A stretch of DNA of 64,000 bases from Haemonchus contortus (Eukaryota > Nematoda > Chromadorea > Rhabditida > Trichostrongylidae): contig LS997565.1 of NCBI GenBank assembly GCA_000469685.2, positions 48,418,336 through 48,482,335 on the forward strand, in the 5' to 3' direction. The position numbers were made by a program, and so were the translations under genes. Position 1 is the first letter of the stretch. Each line of letters begins with the position of its first letter. Shown in pieces: positions 13,024 to 26,259 of the stretch. The notes under the pieces were generated by a model that saw only the letters and a list, made by a program, of their open reading frames with translations, was not told where the DNA came from and did not search any database.

Positions 13024-15549
13024 TATGGTGCGTCTAGTGGTCACGCTATGACGACAGAGAGAGAGAGGTCCTACATTGGAAGGAGTTGTTGTTACTCTAG
13101 TTACTTATTATTTAATGCCTCTAGACAAACAGAATAAAGGCCTAATTCCCAAAGTTCGAGATGTTTGAACCGCATATTCATCACAAGTTTTTAAGCAAGT
13201 CAGGCATGGCGAATGCCAACGGTAGTCTGCTCATTTAATTGGATCACCTGCAAATTCTATGTAAATCTACGTCTGTAAGTCGCAGCTAGCCAGCATACTC
13301 AGAAATCTACTCTCCATAACAATGCATAAGGGCCAAACAACACAAAATGGTGGTTTGAAAACAGTTTCTTGAGCATCAGAAAGAATCGAAGCATAAAAGG
13401 AATCCTGCAAAAAAATTGAACATCACTCGAGCCCAATTCTTGTTCAAAGCTTTTTGTTATGATACGCACTTTATCATACGACTCGTGATACCATAATTAC
13501 TTCTAGTAAACACAATGATTAGCACATCCCTTTTGAAGGAAAATACTACAGAGAATAAGGGTTGATTGGACCCACCATTAGTGCAGAACCTACATCGGTC
13601 CGTGTTGGAAGAATTTTGCCTCCCTGGTCACGTGGACGGATTACTGCAAGGTGAAATGAATGCTGAGTGGTAAAATTAGATTTATCTCCCCACATTAATC
13701 GATCCGATTATGATGCTTCTATAGGACCAACCCCTTGAAAATTGAACATCTTTGCCCTTGTTTCTAACCTCTTCTAAAGTGGAATTCTTTTTCCCATGCA
13801 TGTAACCGTTGGAACGTGACACTTTTTCTGGCTGTAACCATTGGAACACAACACTTTTTCCAGCCAATTGTGGCTTGACAAAATGGATTAGAAATGAAGA
13901 TGATAGGAAAAGACACAGCCTGAAGATGCCAGCAGCTGCAACTAATTCCATGGTATGCAAGAAACACTTGGCCTGGGAATATTGTGTTACCATTGGAACC
14001 TTAGAGCTGTTTAAGACAATGTGGATTTAGAAGAGATCGAAGAACGGCGACGCAGATTTTCGAATAATTGCATAAATTTTCAACTGCACCTCATAATTAC
14101 TAGATATTTGGGTGCTATGGCGGTCTTCAAACCTATTCTTATGTAGTAGGGGCATGCGGTATAGGTTCATTTACAATATTCAGCTAATCTTCCAAATTAT
14201 GAATGCTATGAATGGATAGTTTCATTCAGTTTCATGACCCCTTTTCACTTCAAATTTTGGGGCGTACATACAGTTTTCCGTCAACTTTTTGATTATGCAC
14301 CCAACCTATTGCTCGTATATCTTGTTTCCTTTTTGTATGATCGAGCTGTCTTGCTCAAAGCAAAGTTCCGAAGGTTTTTTTTGCTCATCTCTTATTGCAA
14401 CATTTTGTTAGTGTTTGTGTTTGTTATTATTACATTGTTAATATTGTTTACACCCTCTTGTGAGAAATATCGTGTACTATTGTAATTGATTGAACCTGGG
14501 TGTGGGGACTTCTCCCCGAAAACCACTCGCGCTCCCCGCATCCGACCGCGCGCGATAAAGGAGAAGGCTTGAATTTTGGGTGGATACGGTATTCGCCGCG
14601 GAATCACTGCCGCTTGTGGTAGGTAGGGGGAGAAGTACTCGATCAAACCCTTCTTGTCATTGTCATTGTCACCAGAATTAGCTGAGTGATTTTTTGGGGC
14701 CGATCGGTTTACAATTAGATGCCTACTCCCTTCCAGGCGTGACTGATGTCATTAGATCGATCATGAAAATCTCGTCGACAGCGACAGATATTGATCCCTT
14801 ATTCGATCACCAGACCAGATGCATGGTCATAAGGGGTACACAAATTTGAGTCTGAACGGCGTGCCACTCCTCCGCTCGCCACAAAAAATCAATTGGATTG
14901 AAGCGCGTCATTTATGAGCAAAGTATGAACGATGTGTACTATTTCAAAAGATGAGTACGGATTATCAAAGGATTGTAGGGATTGTGTATGTGTCCTTAAG
15001 AATTCACAGGCATAAGCAGCCACCTTGATAATAATTACATGGTAATTCCTCAACTCCGTATGGTTTTGAGTAGTATGGGCATATTTATTGGCACCCCAAA
15101 ATGCGAATGGGCTCTAAACACAATTTTTACTCACTTATTGCTATCTCACTAAAGAAAGGAAAGCAGTGCTCGCTATCAGTCTCGTTCAAACCTTACCGGA
15201 TGATGTTACTCTACGGGTTTTTGAACAGTATACCTTACCCTGAACAGAAAAGAATTTATTCTCGTTCAACTGAACATTGACTAGGCTGTACGTAATCCGC
15301 CTATCTTCACAACAGCCTTTTATAAAACTTCTCAGAAGTGTTTTGCAGTGGCGAGTCGACGCAGTAACAACAACACATTCGGCTGAACGGGAACCCTGAT
15401 ACACGTCGTTCCCTCAGCTCGTCGTCGTCCTCCATTGTTTGATGAATTCTGCTTGAGGCTCATCACATTACCCGCCTACTGTCGTTACCTGAGCAACCGA
15501 TAGGCAACACGAAACATACACGAGCCCATCTTCATTCATACCCAATTAC

Positions 15550-15712
15550 TGCTTTATCTCAGCTTTTTTTCTGATCGCGTTCGCGATTGTGAAACGCGTT
15601 CCATAAGTTGGGTAACCACCAACTTCCTCGTCCTCTTCCCCTAATGTTTTCTTGGATATCATCAATAGGAAAAGAGCGAGTATCTGTAAAACCAGTGCTT
15701 TCAAAGTTGGGC
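15550..15712 (-). CDS. Possible terminal exon of a small secreted protein
   Basis: Read on the minus strand after a TTTTACAG acceptor (15713-15720), the frame gives a hydrophobic run ILALFLLMISKKT. An acidic and aromatic stretch GEEDEEVGGYPTYGTRFTIA and a basic end (RKKAEIKQ) follow before TAA. The arrangement resembles the end of a signal peptide joined to a short mature chain. A first exon with an ATG was not identified, so this may be chance. Confidence 0.25.
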
Positions 15713-18700
15713 TCCGAATTTCAGATTTACAGCAACTCAAAAAGCCCAAATCATAGTTGTTCTCTAGTAGTTTGTTCTCCAGGTTGCTGTTTTCAGCTGC
15801 ATAGCAAAGTATATCAAACATTATCGCCTAGATATCGAGTTTCGAGCAAACTGACCTCAGAAGGAAAATCATCATTCAGGTGACCGTTAATTTCTGGTTG
15901 CGCTCAACAGACATGTACATCAACTTTCATGAGCCTCTTGTTCTGCTCGAATATCTCATGGAAAGACCAGCTCCATGAAGGATTTCCTGAAAGATTCTCT
16001 TCGGGTTCTACTACTGATTTCCCGAAACTCCTTGGCCTTTCTACTTTCAAATGAAAGCGAATGATCTCAAAAATTAGTGTTAATTGGTTGCATAAATGTT
16101 AAGTGGTTGCTACTACTCAACCTTTCCTTATACGCCATGGCTTTGGTCTGCATTGAGGGTTGTGAATGAAGCATGTGCTCCGAGAGAGCAGGGCTTAGGT
16201 CGTGCCGCTTATCAGATGCTAAGAGATACATAAATGCAGCTTTAGAGTAACATCCCCTAGTTCTTGGCCGTACCAAAATTGTGAGCCTTAACTCAACGGG
16301 CTCTGCCCTGGGGTTTACTTGCTTCCGCTTTACCACTTTATAGAAATCATCTTTAAGTGAGTTTTTCAAGAAAGATGGCTGAGACGGCACGACTTGGGGT
16401 TTATTTTTTCAACTCGAGTCAGACATTTCTAAGTCTTTTTCGAAGTTTAGCCTCAGCCAGTACTCATGTTTACCTCATTTAATCCCACAACAGTGAGTTT
16501 CTATACAGCCTGAAGCAATGGGGTGATTGAAAAGGTCAACATAATCTCTTTGTTATTTGTATAATGTGATTCACTAAGGCACACATAAGCCTTATCCTCT
16601 TCATAATAATTCACGTCTATCTCACCTCTTTGACTTTTTTGACTCCTACTTGATGGATTCAATAAATGCCATCTACCTTTGAATATCAAGGGAAGATACG
16701 GTAAAGATCAGAAGGAAGAAAGGTTGACATCGTTATTGCCTCTCCTCCACCCCTCCACTGCTGGGGTCTCCCGACTCGCAAAAATCTTTCCATTCATCCA
16801 CCGGCAGATCCGTCCCATCCGATCAGATTTTCCCTGCAGGACCTTTGATATTACATTTTTTGCTATTTCACTGAATACAATCGCTCGAAATCACGTCGTA
16901 GATGAGGTTGGGCTCTATTAGAACTGTTGGTATGTATTGCTACGGCAGTATGGCTCTCATTCGAGTTCAGTGGCTCATTCCGACTTCCCAGACCAACGAG
17001 AGCGTTATGAAGAAATCCCATCATTCCGCTCTCTCCTCAAGTCAACGTCAGCCATTGTTTTCGCGAAAGTTCTTGTGTTGGGTGAAAGTACGGCATAACT
17101 GAGGCGTATTTCCTACGGAAATTAAGCTCTAGCCACGGCTATCAACTGTCTATCTACTGTAATAATATTATCACCTTCGATTCATTCTCTTTGATGACGA
17201 GAACCGTACTAGACGGAGCGATGGTATTTTTTGAATGATGGGTGCCCAGTAATCTTCTCTATAAAAGAAATTCTTTGTCTGTTAGAAACCAGACCGAGCA
17301 ATTCAAAAAAGTTCATCTGTACTTTATCTCGAGAGGTTTTCTGTACCCCATCAGTACCAAGTTCGACTCGCAATGAATCTTAGCATGGCTTTGAATAAAT
17401 ATTGTAAGGCTTTTTATAAAATCTGCTTCCAAAATGATAAACAAGCTCCTATACCTACAGCTTTAAGGGAGTTCCATTCTGTGGTTGATCACTCTTGAAG
17501 AAAGCATGGCGTTTACCGGGAATTGGCTTACTTCTACTCCCTTTACAAGGTGCTTTATCCTTTATCCTTTCAATGGGCTAATTTGATTCGATCCCAACCA
17601 ATATGCGACGGTGTCGACAGCGGCTTTTCGCCTTAGTTCTTTGTGGCATTTTGTTCTTTTTCAGAGTTCTTCTCCTTTCCTTACAATACTTCACCCCTCG
17701 ATATCATGATCTTTTAATCCTGCTTACAGTAGTATCGGGCTGTGTAATTTCAACTTGACGACACCTCACTTTCCTTTACTTCACGTAAGGTTGCTATTCA
17801 GCTTATTTCACCCAGAAAGTGTCGGCTGAGCCAAAAGTTGTCTGGTATTTGCACACTCCCATTGTGCTCCTGGATCATTGACCGAAGATGAGGCTCTATT
17901 GGAAAGTGTGAGCAATAGGGAAGGTGCTGTATCCAAACGCCAACGAGGACGATTACGGAATGTACGGAGTACGGCGTGTAATAGCAGCATGGGGAGAGCT
18001 CACCCGTGAATGACGCTCATCGTCACCGTCCTTCTGGAGCAGCTTCAAGTACGGCGAATAAAATTGAAGATTAATTGATAAATAATAATATTGTGCCATT
18101 GTGTCCATCCCCACCCTCCCCATCCCTCTTCTCCTTACCTCCGAGGTTGGTGCTGAAGGAGTCATGAAGCATTTTAAAAGGAAAAAAGGAGTCTGTGAGA
18201 GCTTAACATTCCATCCCTCGGCTGAATCGTGAGCTTATTCACCCTACGTTTCCCTATAAAACAACCATCAAGGTGCTAGAAGCAACCTAACTTAATTTTC
18301 TTTTAAAGAAAACATTCTGTAAGATACTGCGACAAATTTTTCCTACAGTCAGGGAAGCATTTAAGCGAAAGTATTGTTCACTGAGCAAATTTTTCGAGAT
18401 TCCTTTGAGTGAATAACAGTAATTAGGGATACTAATTAGGTGTTTGTACAATAGCTGTTGCTCCTGTTCCTGAATGTATCAGGAAATGTCAGCTAACCCC
18501 GTCAACGTATGTATATAAGGGGTCTGGAATGGATTGTACCAGCCGATGGTGGCATCTCCGAGTTGCGAGCGAGGTTCACTTCCCGTTCATTTTGATTTAA
18601 TGAGAAAAACTCGTTGAGAATCCTCAGTCAACATGAATGATACTCGGAATTGAGCATAGGCGAGCCCTAATGAGCATGCCCGATAATTTCGCTTCAATAG

Positions 18701-19106
18701 AGTACTTCCGAGAAGAACAGGGCTAGATAAAACGATCGCGAGATAAAGGCCGTTCTCACTAAGCTATGCCCTCTATGCCCTATACATTTACTATTTGCAC
18801 GTATCTTTTACCCGAGGCTATGCTCTTCATTTTCTAGTGGGTAATAGTAAAGGTACATACCACACCAGCGAATCCCAAAGACAGCCATGTATTGGGCACC
18901 AAAGGAGCCGAGCGAGGAAGAGCCCCTTCCAGAAACACGTGGAGAGGAACATTTGACAACGTCCCGAGGCCATGAATGTTTTCACGGGCGAAGGAGAAGG
19001 TATTGCACAGGGTCGGCAACAGCGGAAAGACCTCTTCCCCTATATGCTTTACGGCATGGGAGGAACTAATTGTAAGTCTAAGTAATCATGAATAATGAGT
19101 AACTTC

Positions 19107-19375
19107 ACGGGCGGAAGTGGTGTAGTGGCAAACGGCCCACTATCACACCTGGGTGGTCCGGGGATCGAATCACATACTGAGACTTCCACATTCCAGCCGA
19201 CCTTCCATCCATCCGTGGTCGGTAAATTGGTATCATACTCTTCTGGGAATATAAAATCACTGACTGCATCCGCTACATGGACTGACCACCAGGTAGAATG
19301 CCACTTTGGCTCTGAATGAGGGGCGCATCCTGAGAAACGAGTTGATTGAAGTCAAGAACTTTATCCTTAATCCTT
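19107..19375 (+). mobile_element. tRNA-derived SINE copy
   Basis: It begins GCGGAAGTGGTGTAGTGGCA and has a degraded box B (GGGGATCGAATCAC). The body includes GGTCGGTAAATTGGTATC and AAAATCACTGACTGCATC. It ends GGGGCGCATCCTGAGAAACG, then AGTTGATTGAAG and AACTTTATCCTTAATCC. The end is the most complete example of the SINE 3' tail. Confidence 0.75.
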
Positions 19376-20461
19376 CATTATGGGAAATGTCTCCTGGCTC
19401 AGTAGCTCATTGCATTCTGAACTCTACTCTGTAGGGAAGAGCCCTCTCTTTTCTCTCATGAATGTTTTCAGAGCGGTGACTCTAGGAGCCTTGTGACTTC
19501 CCAGGATAAGACCGATGTAGTCCCGCAAAGAAATTCCTTCCTCTGCAATCACCTGATCCGCTATGGTTTGCTTTGGTTTTTCTAAGAACATCCTAAGAAC
19601 GAGCTGGTAATAAGGGCTAAAATGTCCTTTACAGATGTGGATGCCAAGTAATTGCATTGGGCGTTTCGGGAAAATCCCAGACAGCGCTTACCCAACAGTT
19701 CTTCTAACTCCTCAAGGGAGCACAGAATAGGAACTTTGATTTTCCTATCAATCCGGACAAACGTAATGCTCAAAAGATGCATGTCTTTCGAGGATTTCTG
19801 TAGTTTAAAAACAATAATTACTGAGTAATTAGTGGTAATTTTCGGGCATAGCAACGGTTTCTCATGTAAAACTAAGCTTATCACTTTCATTATCGACGTC
19901 AGTGAGCAAACAACCCAGGATTTGAAAAGATCATCAGGTCTAATAACATGGATAGAAAGCAGCTGATCGAATAGAAGGGTAGAGTCATGAGTGTCATCTC
20001 AAGGGCAACCTCCATAAGAGTTCCCACATGTGATTTTTCTACTCAGAACTAGGTGATGCCGCCACAATCCGATTTTCATTAAGCAAAAATGAGAAAAAAA
20101 ACATTATTTTCCTTGTAAATCACACTTACGGGAAATTGGCTTGGCCTTAGCAAGACCATGGGAGAACTTCCCACGTATGACCAGTGATGCTTTCCCGGCA
20201 GCTTGCTCACATCCACAATTGCATAGGTTCAAATTCTTCAGGTAACTCTGATCTTCTCATCCTCCACGTCTCATAGATAGAAGAAACCATCATATCCATG
20301 ATGCTTGAAGCGAAATTCTGTACAGTCGCGCTGACACCCAAGCAAAAGAAGTAGGAATTCGTGAAAAAGCAACTACGCCCGAAGAGCTACCAACCTTCCT
20401 TCATTTGTGACCCCTACTCGATGTTGGACCCTTCCTATCCCCTCCCCCTTCTTATATTAAC

Positions 20462-20760
20462 TTAGGTGGTGTAGGGGCAAGTGGCGCACCATCACACAGG
20501 CATGATCACGAGTTTGTATCCCGGATCGATATCCGCCTGAGCCAACCAAGCCTTCCATCTCTACAGGGTCGGTTAATTGGTTACAGACTCGTCTAAGATG
20601 GTAAAAGCACTGACTTGTACATCGTCTACCTACCATTAGTCATTGTCACTACCACATACGAATTCAAAACGCCACTAGGGCTCCGAATGGAAGCCCAATG
20701 CGGAGCAGTATCGCTTACCTCAGAAGAGTTCATCAACACCTTTGCAAGCTCCATCCTTAC
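20462..20760 (+). mobile_element. tRNA-derived SINE copy
   Basis: The order of blocks matches the copy at 11.9 kb: GGTGGTGTAGGGGCAAGTGG, a diverged box B (GAGTTTGTATCCCGG), GGGTCGGTTAATTGGTT, GGTAAAAGCACTGACTTGTA, CTCCGAATGGAAGCCCAATG, and a tail ending in GCTCCATCC. It is slightly longer because of an insertion between the CACTGAC and AATGGAAG blocks. Confidence 0.75.
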
Positions 20761-22995
20761 TTCCGTTGGGCATTTTCATGCAATTTAATGAATCCCTGCC
20801 AATATTCGGAAAACACAGCATTCATTTAGTTCATACTTACCATTCAGGGCTACAGTGATGTTTGAGCATCGAACAGCTGGTCGTGTAGTATTTGTTTTGT
20901 GTCCCGAGAGATTTAATCAGTAGGGGTTCTTCTTCTACGATGGTCTTTAAGCCTTTCGACTTCCGCATTCATGAACAACTTCATTGATGCTTTGGAAACG
21001 CGGTTGACTTTTGCCCATGACTTGCAATGGAGTTTGGGTTTTTGGCGACCAGGTGTCGTGCTTTTCACAGCGTCCCACATGCTGATTCATCCTTCCTACT
21101 CGGTACCCAGTCGTTTGGGATGGGCACATATCTAAGTAGGACTGAGGGTAATGGATTTAATCACACCTTGTAAGTTCTGGATCCCCTTCTGAAAAATTTC
21201 AATTGTAGTCGTGTAGGACACTCAAAATAACTCCTTTTTGTAAACTGAAGTGTCAAGTCACTGAGCGTGTTGGCTTTTTCAGAGATAGGGGGCCAAGGGG
21301 CTTGGAAATCTGAATACAATTTGGGAGCCTAGACTATCTAGAATCAACTCGGAACTGGGGAACTGGAAGTAATGAGAGTCAGGAATGAGAGGAAGTTGCC
21401 AACCTCCGAAGCCAGATCCCACTGTGGGACGGGTGGCGCTGCCTCCCCTTATCCGAAGATTCAGTGGCGAATAGCTTCCGACAGTCCCATCCCCTATGGG
21501 GTAACCCACGCACTTCACATCTATTCTGTGATGTTCAGTCGCGCCCTATAGGAGTCCCCTGAAGAAGGTGGAGCGTTTCACATGATGGTATTGCTGTGTA
21601 CCCAGGCCTGTGTCAGGTGCAGTAGGAGTGATTTGACTGGGTAGCTCAAAAGAGATGCGACTGGGCAAGTTTACTTTACGAACGATGGACATACAGTGCT
21701 GGTCTCCACTACGCTGTGACTATTCCACAGCGGTGACTTTACGATTCTGATGATACTGCCCACAAAAGAAACCTCCGATTGCCACACACCTCTGATGTAT
21801 TATATTACAACAACAGGTATCCCCCTTGGCTTACGTATGCGAAGGCTCCTGAAAAATGGATTTTTCCTATAGTGCTCCCCACCTACACTGATTACACGTG
21901 ATCGACATGTAATTAGTGTAGGTTGAGTAGCACTATACAAAAGATTCTAAGGAATCCAAGGTCATCACCGTCAAGTATTAAGGATTACAAGACAATTATC
22001 ATCGACCATCATGATTAAAATCTCATGACAATCCTATCATATCTGGAATTTCCTGGAAAGAAGCTCGACCGGCCTCTAACTGAGTCACCTCAAACTTTCG
22101 CCTATAGGCTGCTTCGATCGCCCATCTCCAAACTTATGACAAATTTAGATTGCTCATATGGGTGCACTCGACCTGAGCGGAAATGTTCAATGTTTTGATT
22201 GCTTTACCAGTATATAGTTAGTAGCGTCGCATGCCCAGGTTCACTGTCAAGCAAAAACATTCGGATGAATAGACATTTTCTGTGTTTTCGGGGTGTGACG
22301 TTCCCTCGAGAACGTTTAGTATACTGGGCTGCAACCTGCAGCTTAATGAGGAAACGTGCTGCTGGCAGATTGCCAATTTGCTAGTTGTTTTCATTGACAG
22401 TGGTAATAACACATAGCAGGGAGCCATTATGGAAACACTGCAAGCTTGTTGATCGTGTTTTAATTGTATATTTATGTTTGCTTAACTATTTTTCTATTGA
22501 CTAGAGGAGTAAATCTGTATAAAACAAGCAGGTTTTTCTTTTCCAAAATTTTTCTTTCTGGAACCAAAATGCTGGCACGACCTTACTAATCTCCTTTGTT
22601 AACAATGCTGCTTTCTTGGGGATCACCCATTACAAAAACTCTTGTGGTGTAGGTTTCCCTTGTGACTTGTGATATCTATTTAGCCTATGTGATACCTTGA
22701 GGGGGCATTGATGCGCTAGTTATGGATTGGTCCCTTCAGTACAGTCTCTAGCCTGCCTTCCGGTTTTTCAATCAGCTAAGAGAGGAAAAGGACATTTGAA
22801 GGCTTCATAGGAGGAACCTGGCTCGATTCTAGTCCTTAGGTCTGGTAATGGTTCCACATTCACTTGCACCGTCTCTCCTGATTCGGGGACGGGAGAGGCT
22901 TTCTTCCCTTCATGATATCTTGAATTACAAAAACGTCAATAGGGCTAACCATGCGGTAAGGACGCGCAGTAAGTAATGCGACTATTCGATAAGTA
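20761..22995. other. Gene-poor stretch
   Basis: Contains the foldback at 21.9 kb. The 21270-21720 part has higher GC and reads like an old repeat, but I cannot name it. No gene signal. Confidence 0.5.
21868..21937. repeat. Foldback hairpin element
   Basis: TATAGTGCTCCCCACCTACA and CTGATTACA pair with TGTAATTAGTGTAGG and TTGAGTAGCACTATA around an 11-base loop, with a few mismatches. Weaker pairing continues outside through the A/T tracts. This looks like a small foldback or palindromic MITE. Confidence 0.65.
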
Positions 22996-23899
22996 TTAGG
23001 TGTGTGCATTAATTTCCGCCGTTTTTTGCGTGCAAAAACATATTTATTACAAAATTAAAACCAAGTGTACATTAACCAAGTACTGCCCATCGTGAGCTAC
23101 AACCTATTGCCATCTTTCTGGTATCTTGTTGACTCCGGGTCTAAAAAAGTCTTCATCTTTTGAGGCAATCCAGTCATCCACCCATTTTCGCACTTCATCG
23201 GCATTCCGGAAGCGTATATCTACCAAGCTGACTTGCATGGACCGGAATAGGTGGTCATCAGAAAGAGCAAGATCCATGGAGTATGCGGGCTGAACAAGCT
23301 GATCCCATCCAACAACTGCAATTTTTTTATAAGGACGTTTTTCGCAACATGGGGTCTGGCATGTTCGTGGTGGAACGGCACCTCATGATATTTTCTTGCA
23401 TTAAGGTGAGCTTTCAGGTGAGAGCATCCTACAAACTGTCAAGTTAGTGTTTGTAGCGGTCAGCAGTAACAGTTTCCTTCGGGCTCAGCAACTCACAGTA
23501 CACAACAACCTTTTGTTCCTACCACCAAATGCACGCACAGCATTACTTTTTGCTTTCCGCTTTCCTTGCAAACGGCCGAGTAAAGAGCAACCATCTCAGG
23601 AGGTTTATTCGGATAGAGCTTGTCCTCCAGAAGTATCAAAAAGCATCGGGTGGGCTTCAACGCCAGTTTCCTTGAAAACAAACAGCAGGAGAAGGGCCCC
23701 CCGGGAAAACGGTTTATCATGCTCCATGACAAATCAGCCTGGGAGCAACGGAATTTGGGGAAAGACTGATCTGTCTGCCCTTAAGTAGGTAGCTAATACC
23801 CTATCGTACAGAATATGACAGAATTCACAGGTGAACCTCTAACATGGTTCGCGCAACGACCCTTTGGAGCCGGCGGCGGAAATTAATGCACACACCTAA
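22996..23899 (-). mobile_element. Second deleted mariner-like element
   Basis: The element is 904 bp between TA duplications (22994-22995 and 23900-23901). Its perfect inverted ends begin TTAGGTGTGTGCATTAATTT and continue CCGCCG, 26 bases. Transposase remnants read on the minus strand. One is a region with KVMLC and a WW/GTKG-like KGxxYY segment followed by ELLSPKETVTADRY. A disrupted HARPH motif follows, then AYSMDLALSDDHLFRSMQ with the third catalytic Asp, RFRNADEVRKWVDDWIASK and VAHDGQYLVN. Several frames and stops interrupt it. The ends and the internal sequence differ from the 39.5-kb copy, so this is another mariner lineage. About 0.4 kb is missing relative to a full element. The rest of the interval is non-coding. 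Confidence 0.88.
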
Positions 23900-23901
23900 T
23901 A

Positions 23902-26259
23902 AATATAAAGGTAGCAGACAAGGATAGTGCCCCAGGCGCTTCTCCTAGGCTTTCCATGCTGGAATGGAAAGTTAAATCGACTTCTCGGTATGGCTCCGAC
24001 AAGTCTTTGGCCACCAAACATCCCATTGATCATTTGACTAAATTGTTTTCATGGCTTATCGCTGATAACATGGCTGTTTCGGAGAATCTCGTCCTAACAC
24101 ACTTCATTCTTTGTAAACAGCGTGAAGGTGGGGAGGAAGCGAGGTATGAACGCCCCATAATTGTTGGCTATGCGGAAATTAGGTATTCAAGCAGCAAGCG
24201 CTCATTTCACATTTACTGAACTCACTGAAAGAGGTGTCTGCCGAGCTATGAGTTATTTAATGAGTGCTCAGGAGCATCGACATGCGTTTGATCAGAAAAC
24301 CTTTTCATTTCGCCTTCTCATCCCTTCCTACCTTACATGGAATCGCCAGTGTTCAATGACGGTCATCAAGAAACTTCATTCAAGCTCATCACTCGGTATT
24401 TCTACTTCATTCTTCCTTCTTTTAGTCCTATCCTGATTCTCACCTCTCGATTTCAGGGATCTCGAAAATCTGGGGGTTCCGGTTGCTCCCTCTACCCAGT
24501 GATTTAGAGAAAGAAAACCAGCTCCGTTGTTTCCTGTTCCGTCGCCCACTTAGGTCGCCGTGTGTAGGTAATAGCTTGAGTAATAGTTGGCTTACATTAG
24601 AACTTGGGCTCCAACCTAAACGCCAGAATGTCCTCTCCTCCCTCCCCAGCTAATTGATAACCTAGTTGCTTGTGAAGTGAAAACACTGAGATGATCTGTT
24701 GTGTTTTGTAAATAGCAATTTTTAGCCGAAGTTTGTCACGCGGGTGTAAACAGATAGGGCTGAATTGCGAGAAAAGAACCCATTTCCAGTAAGCAGTTAG
24801 TGCTCCATCGAGTTCACTGCCGATATCGTCAGCCTCGAGGCTAGGGCACCAGACGATAATCAGCGTTTGGTAAGCATAGGCAGGGTTTGAGCCCCGCTTG
24901 GTACTATGTTCTTCTCATTTCAGTACCACCATAACACCCTAGGCGACAAAATCGTCTATGGAGTGTTATGCCGGCTAAGCAGATATGGTTCTATTTTTTC
25001 GTCCTAAAAAAGGTTTTCATGATGCATCCTAAACCCTCCAACCCCATGAGCATCCAACATCCAACAGCCCCATGAACTGCTCTCTAGTGATAAGACAGGG
25101 ATTTGCATTTCAATAGAATTTTGAAGAGGGCAAGTTTGTAGTCGACAAATGAGTGCCACCTTCTTCACCATGATGGCCCTGGAGCGATACTCTTGTTCCG
25201 TGTGTGTTCTTTTTTTGCAGATTCAGTCAGAAGACCAAGAAACAAAATTAATCCATTAAGTGGATCCAGTCAGATAGGATTATCCAGGATTACAAGTGCC
25301 CCTCAGACAATGGTTATCTGTCTTGTTTCTGTTCTGCAGAACGCTTTATCACCATTACTTCCTCCTACAAACAAACTTATGCGCCCACGCCTTCCTCCCA
25401 CATTCTCCTACGACGGGATGAGCCTTATAATTCGCTTGGATCAAAATTGGTTAGGGACGGGATCTAACATGGAAGGGACTTTACAAGATTCGAAGGCCAC
25501 ATTCGAAATGAATCAGTTTCAGATCGTACTTACCAGCTGCTTGTGGTAACGTGCTCTAGGTAGAATACCGTAGTTCACATAAGAGGGTGCCCTAATTTCG
25601 AACTCAAATGCCACATGTAATCAGCTCCCTGGACTTCCCTACCAATCCTTCCTTTTTCCCTATCCCCAGAAGGCAAAGGAGAGACGGATAGTCATTGAGG
25701 TAAGGGATTATTAAAATTGTGGTCTACAGCTGTATAGTAGGCAGTCATATAATCCTCCACCGGGATCCTACAGTAATTTTTTCTAATAGAAACATCCAGC
25801 CATATTTATCACTGCTCTCTTCCTCCCCCTCGATCCTCTCCCACCCACTTCTTTCGAAATGGACCAGGTTCAATCTGCTACATATTTATTAGCTTATCTT
25901 TTTCGTCTAGGTAATTTTATCTCTTGAGCATGATGGCGTTGGACTTTAGATTCGATTAAACTAATCAATGCTATTCACTTGCGTTCATTTGCCAGGGAAT
26001 TTTCTATAAAGGCATCTATTCATCTTGATTGTCCCATTGCCATTTGCCATTGTTTTTGTACTTTTTCTGCAAATGCTCTTTTCGCATCGAATCTCCTCCT
26101 CTCCACAATCATAGGGGATTCTATCATACATTGCCTACTTTGTTGTATTACTGAAGCTGCAATTCATTGAAGTATAAAGTCACGATTCGATTTCTCCCTG
26201 TCCATATTGATTTAGGACCAGCCCCTTCGACCAAAAAGGGTGTGCTCTTACAATTCACC
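23902..26259. other. Upstream region of the chemoreceptor, no gene seen
   Basis: Frames up to 118 codons (25193-25549, +) lack domain signs. Just before the chemoreceptor ATG, TTTAG at 26210-26214 is a candidate trans-splice acceptor. No clear promoter element was identified. Confidence 0.5.
24820..24985 (+). repeat. Possible second tRNA-like repeat
   Basis: GCAGGGTTTGAGCCCCGCTT (24883-24902) resembles a T-arm with box B, preceded by GCCTCGAGGCTAGGGCACCA. No complete cloverleaf can be folded by eye, and the blocks differ from the main SINE, so I call it tRNA-like only. Confidence 0.3.

Larger units (their letters stand above)
12135..19106. other. Gene-poor stretch
   Basis: Apart from the TTTA tract and the possible minus-strand exon at 15.6 kb, frames are short and overlapping on both strands. 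A GC-rich patch at 14510-14640 (GACCGCGCGCGATAAAGGAG) is unexplained. Confidence 0.5.

Noticed and set aside
18512..18525. TATA-like TATATAAGG promoter
   Set aside because: No open frame or exon with support follows within 1 kb, and AT-rich matches are expected by chance.
23447..23788. 113-codon + strand frame
   Set aside because: It lies inside the deleted mariner at 23.0-23.9 kb, opposite the transposase relic, and has no independent support.
24883..24902. tRNA gene suggested by a T-arm-like GCAGGGTTTGAGCCCCGC
   Set aside because: No acceptor stem, D-arm or anticodon arm pairs at the right distances. It is listed only as tRNA-like repeat.
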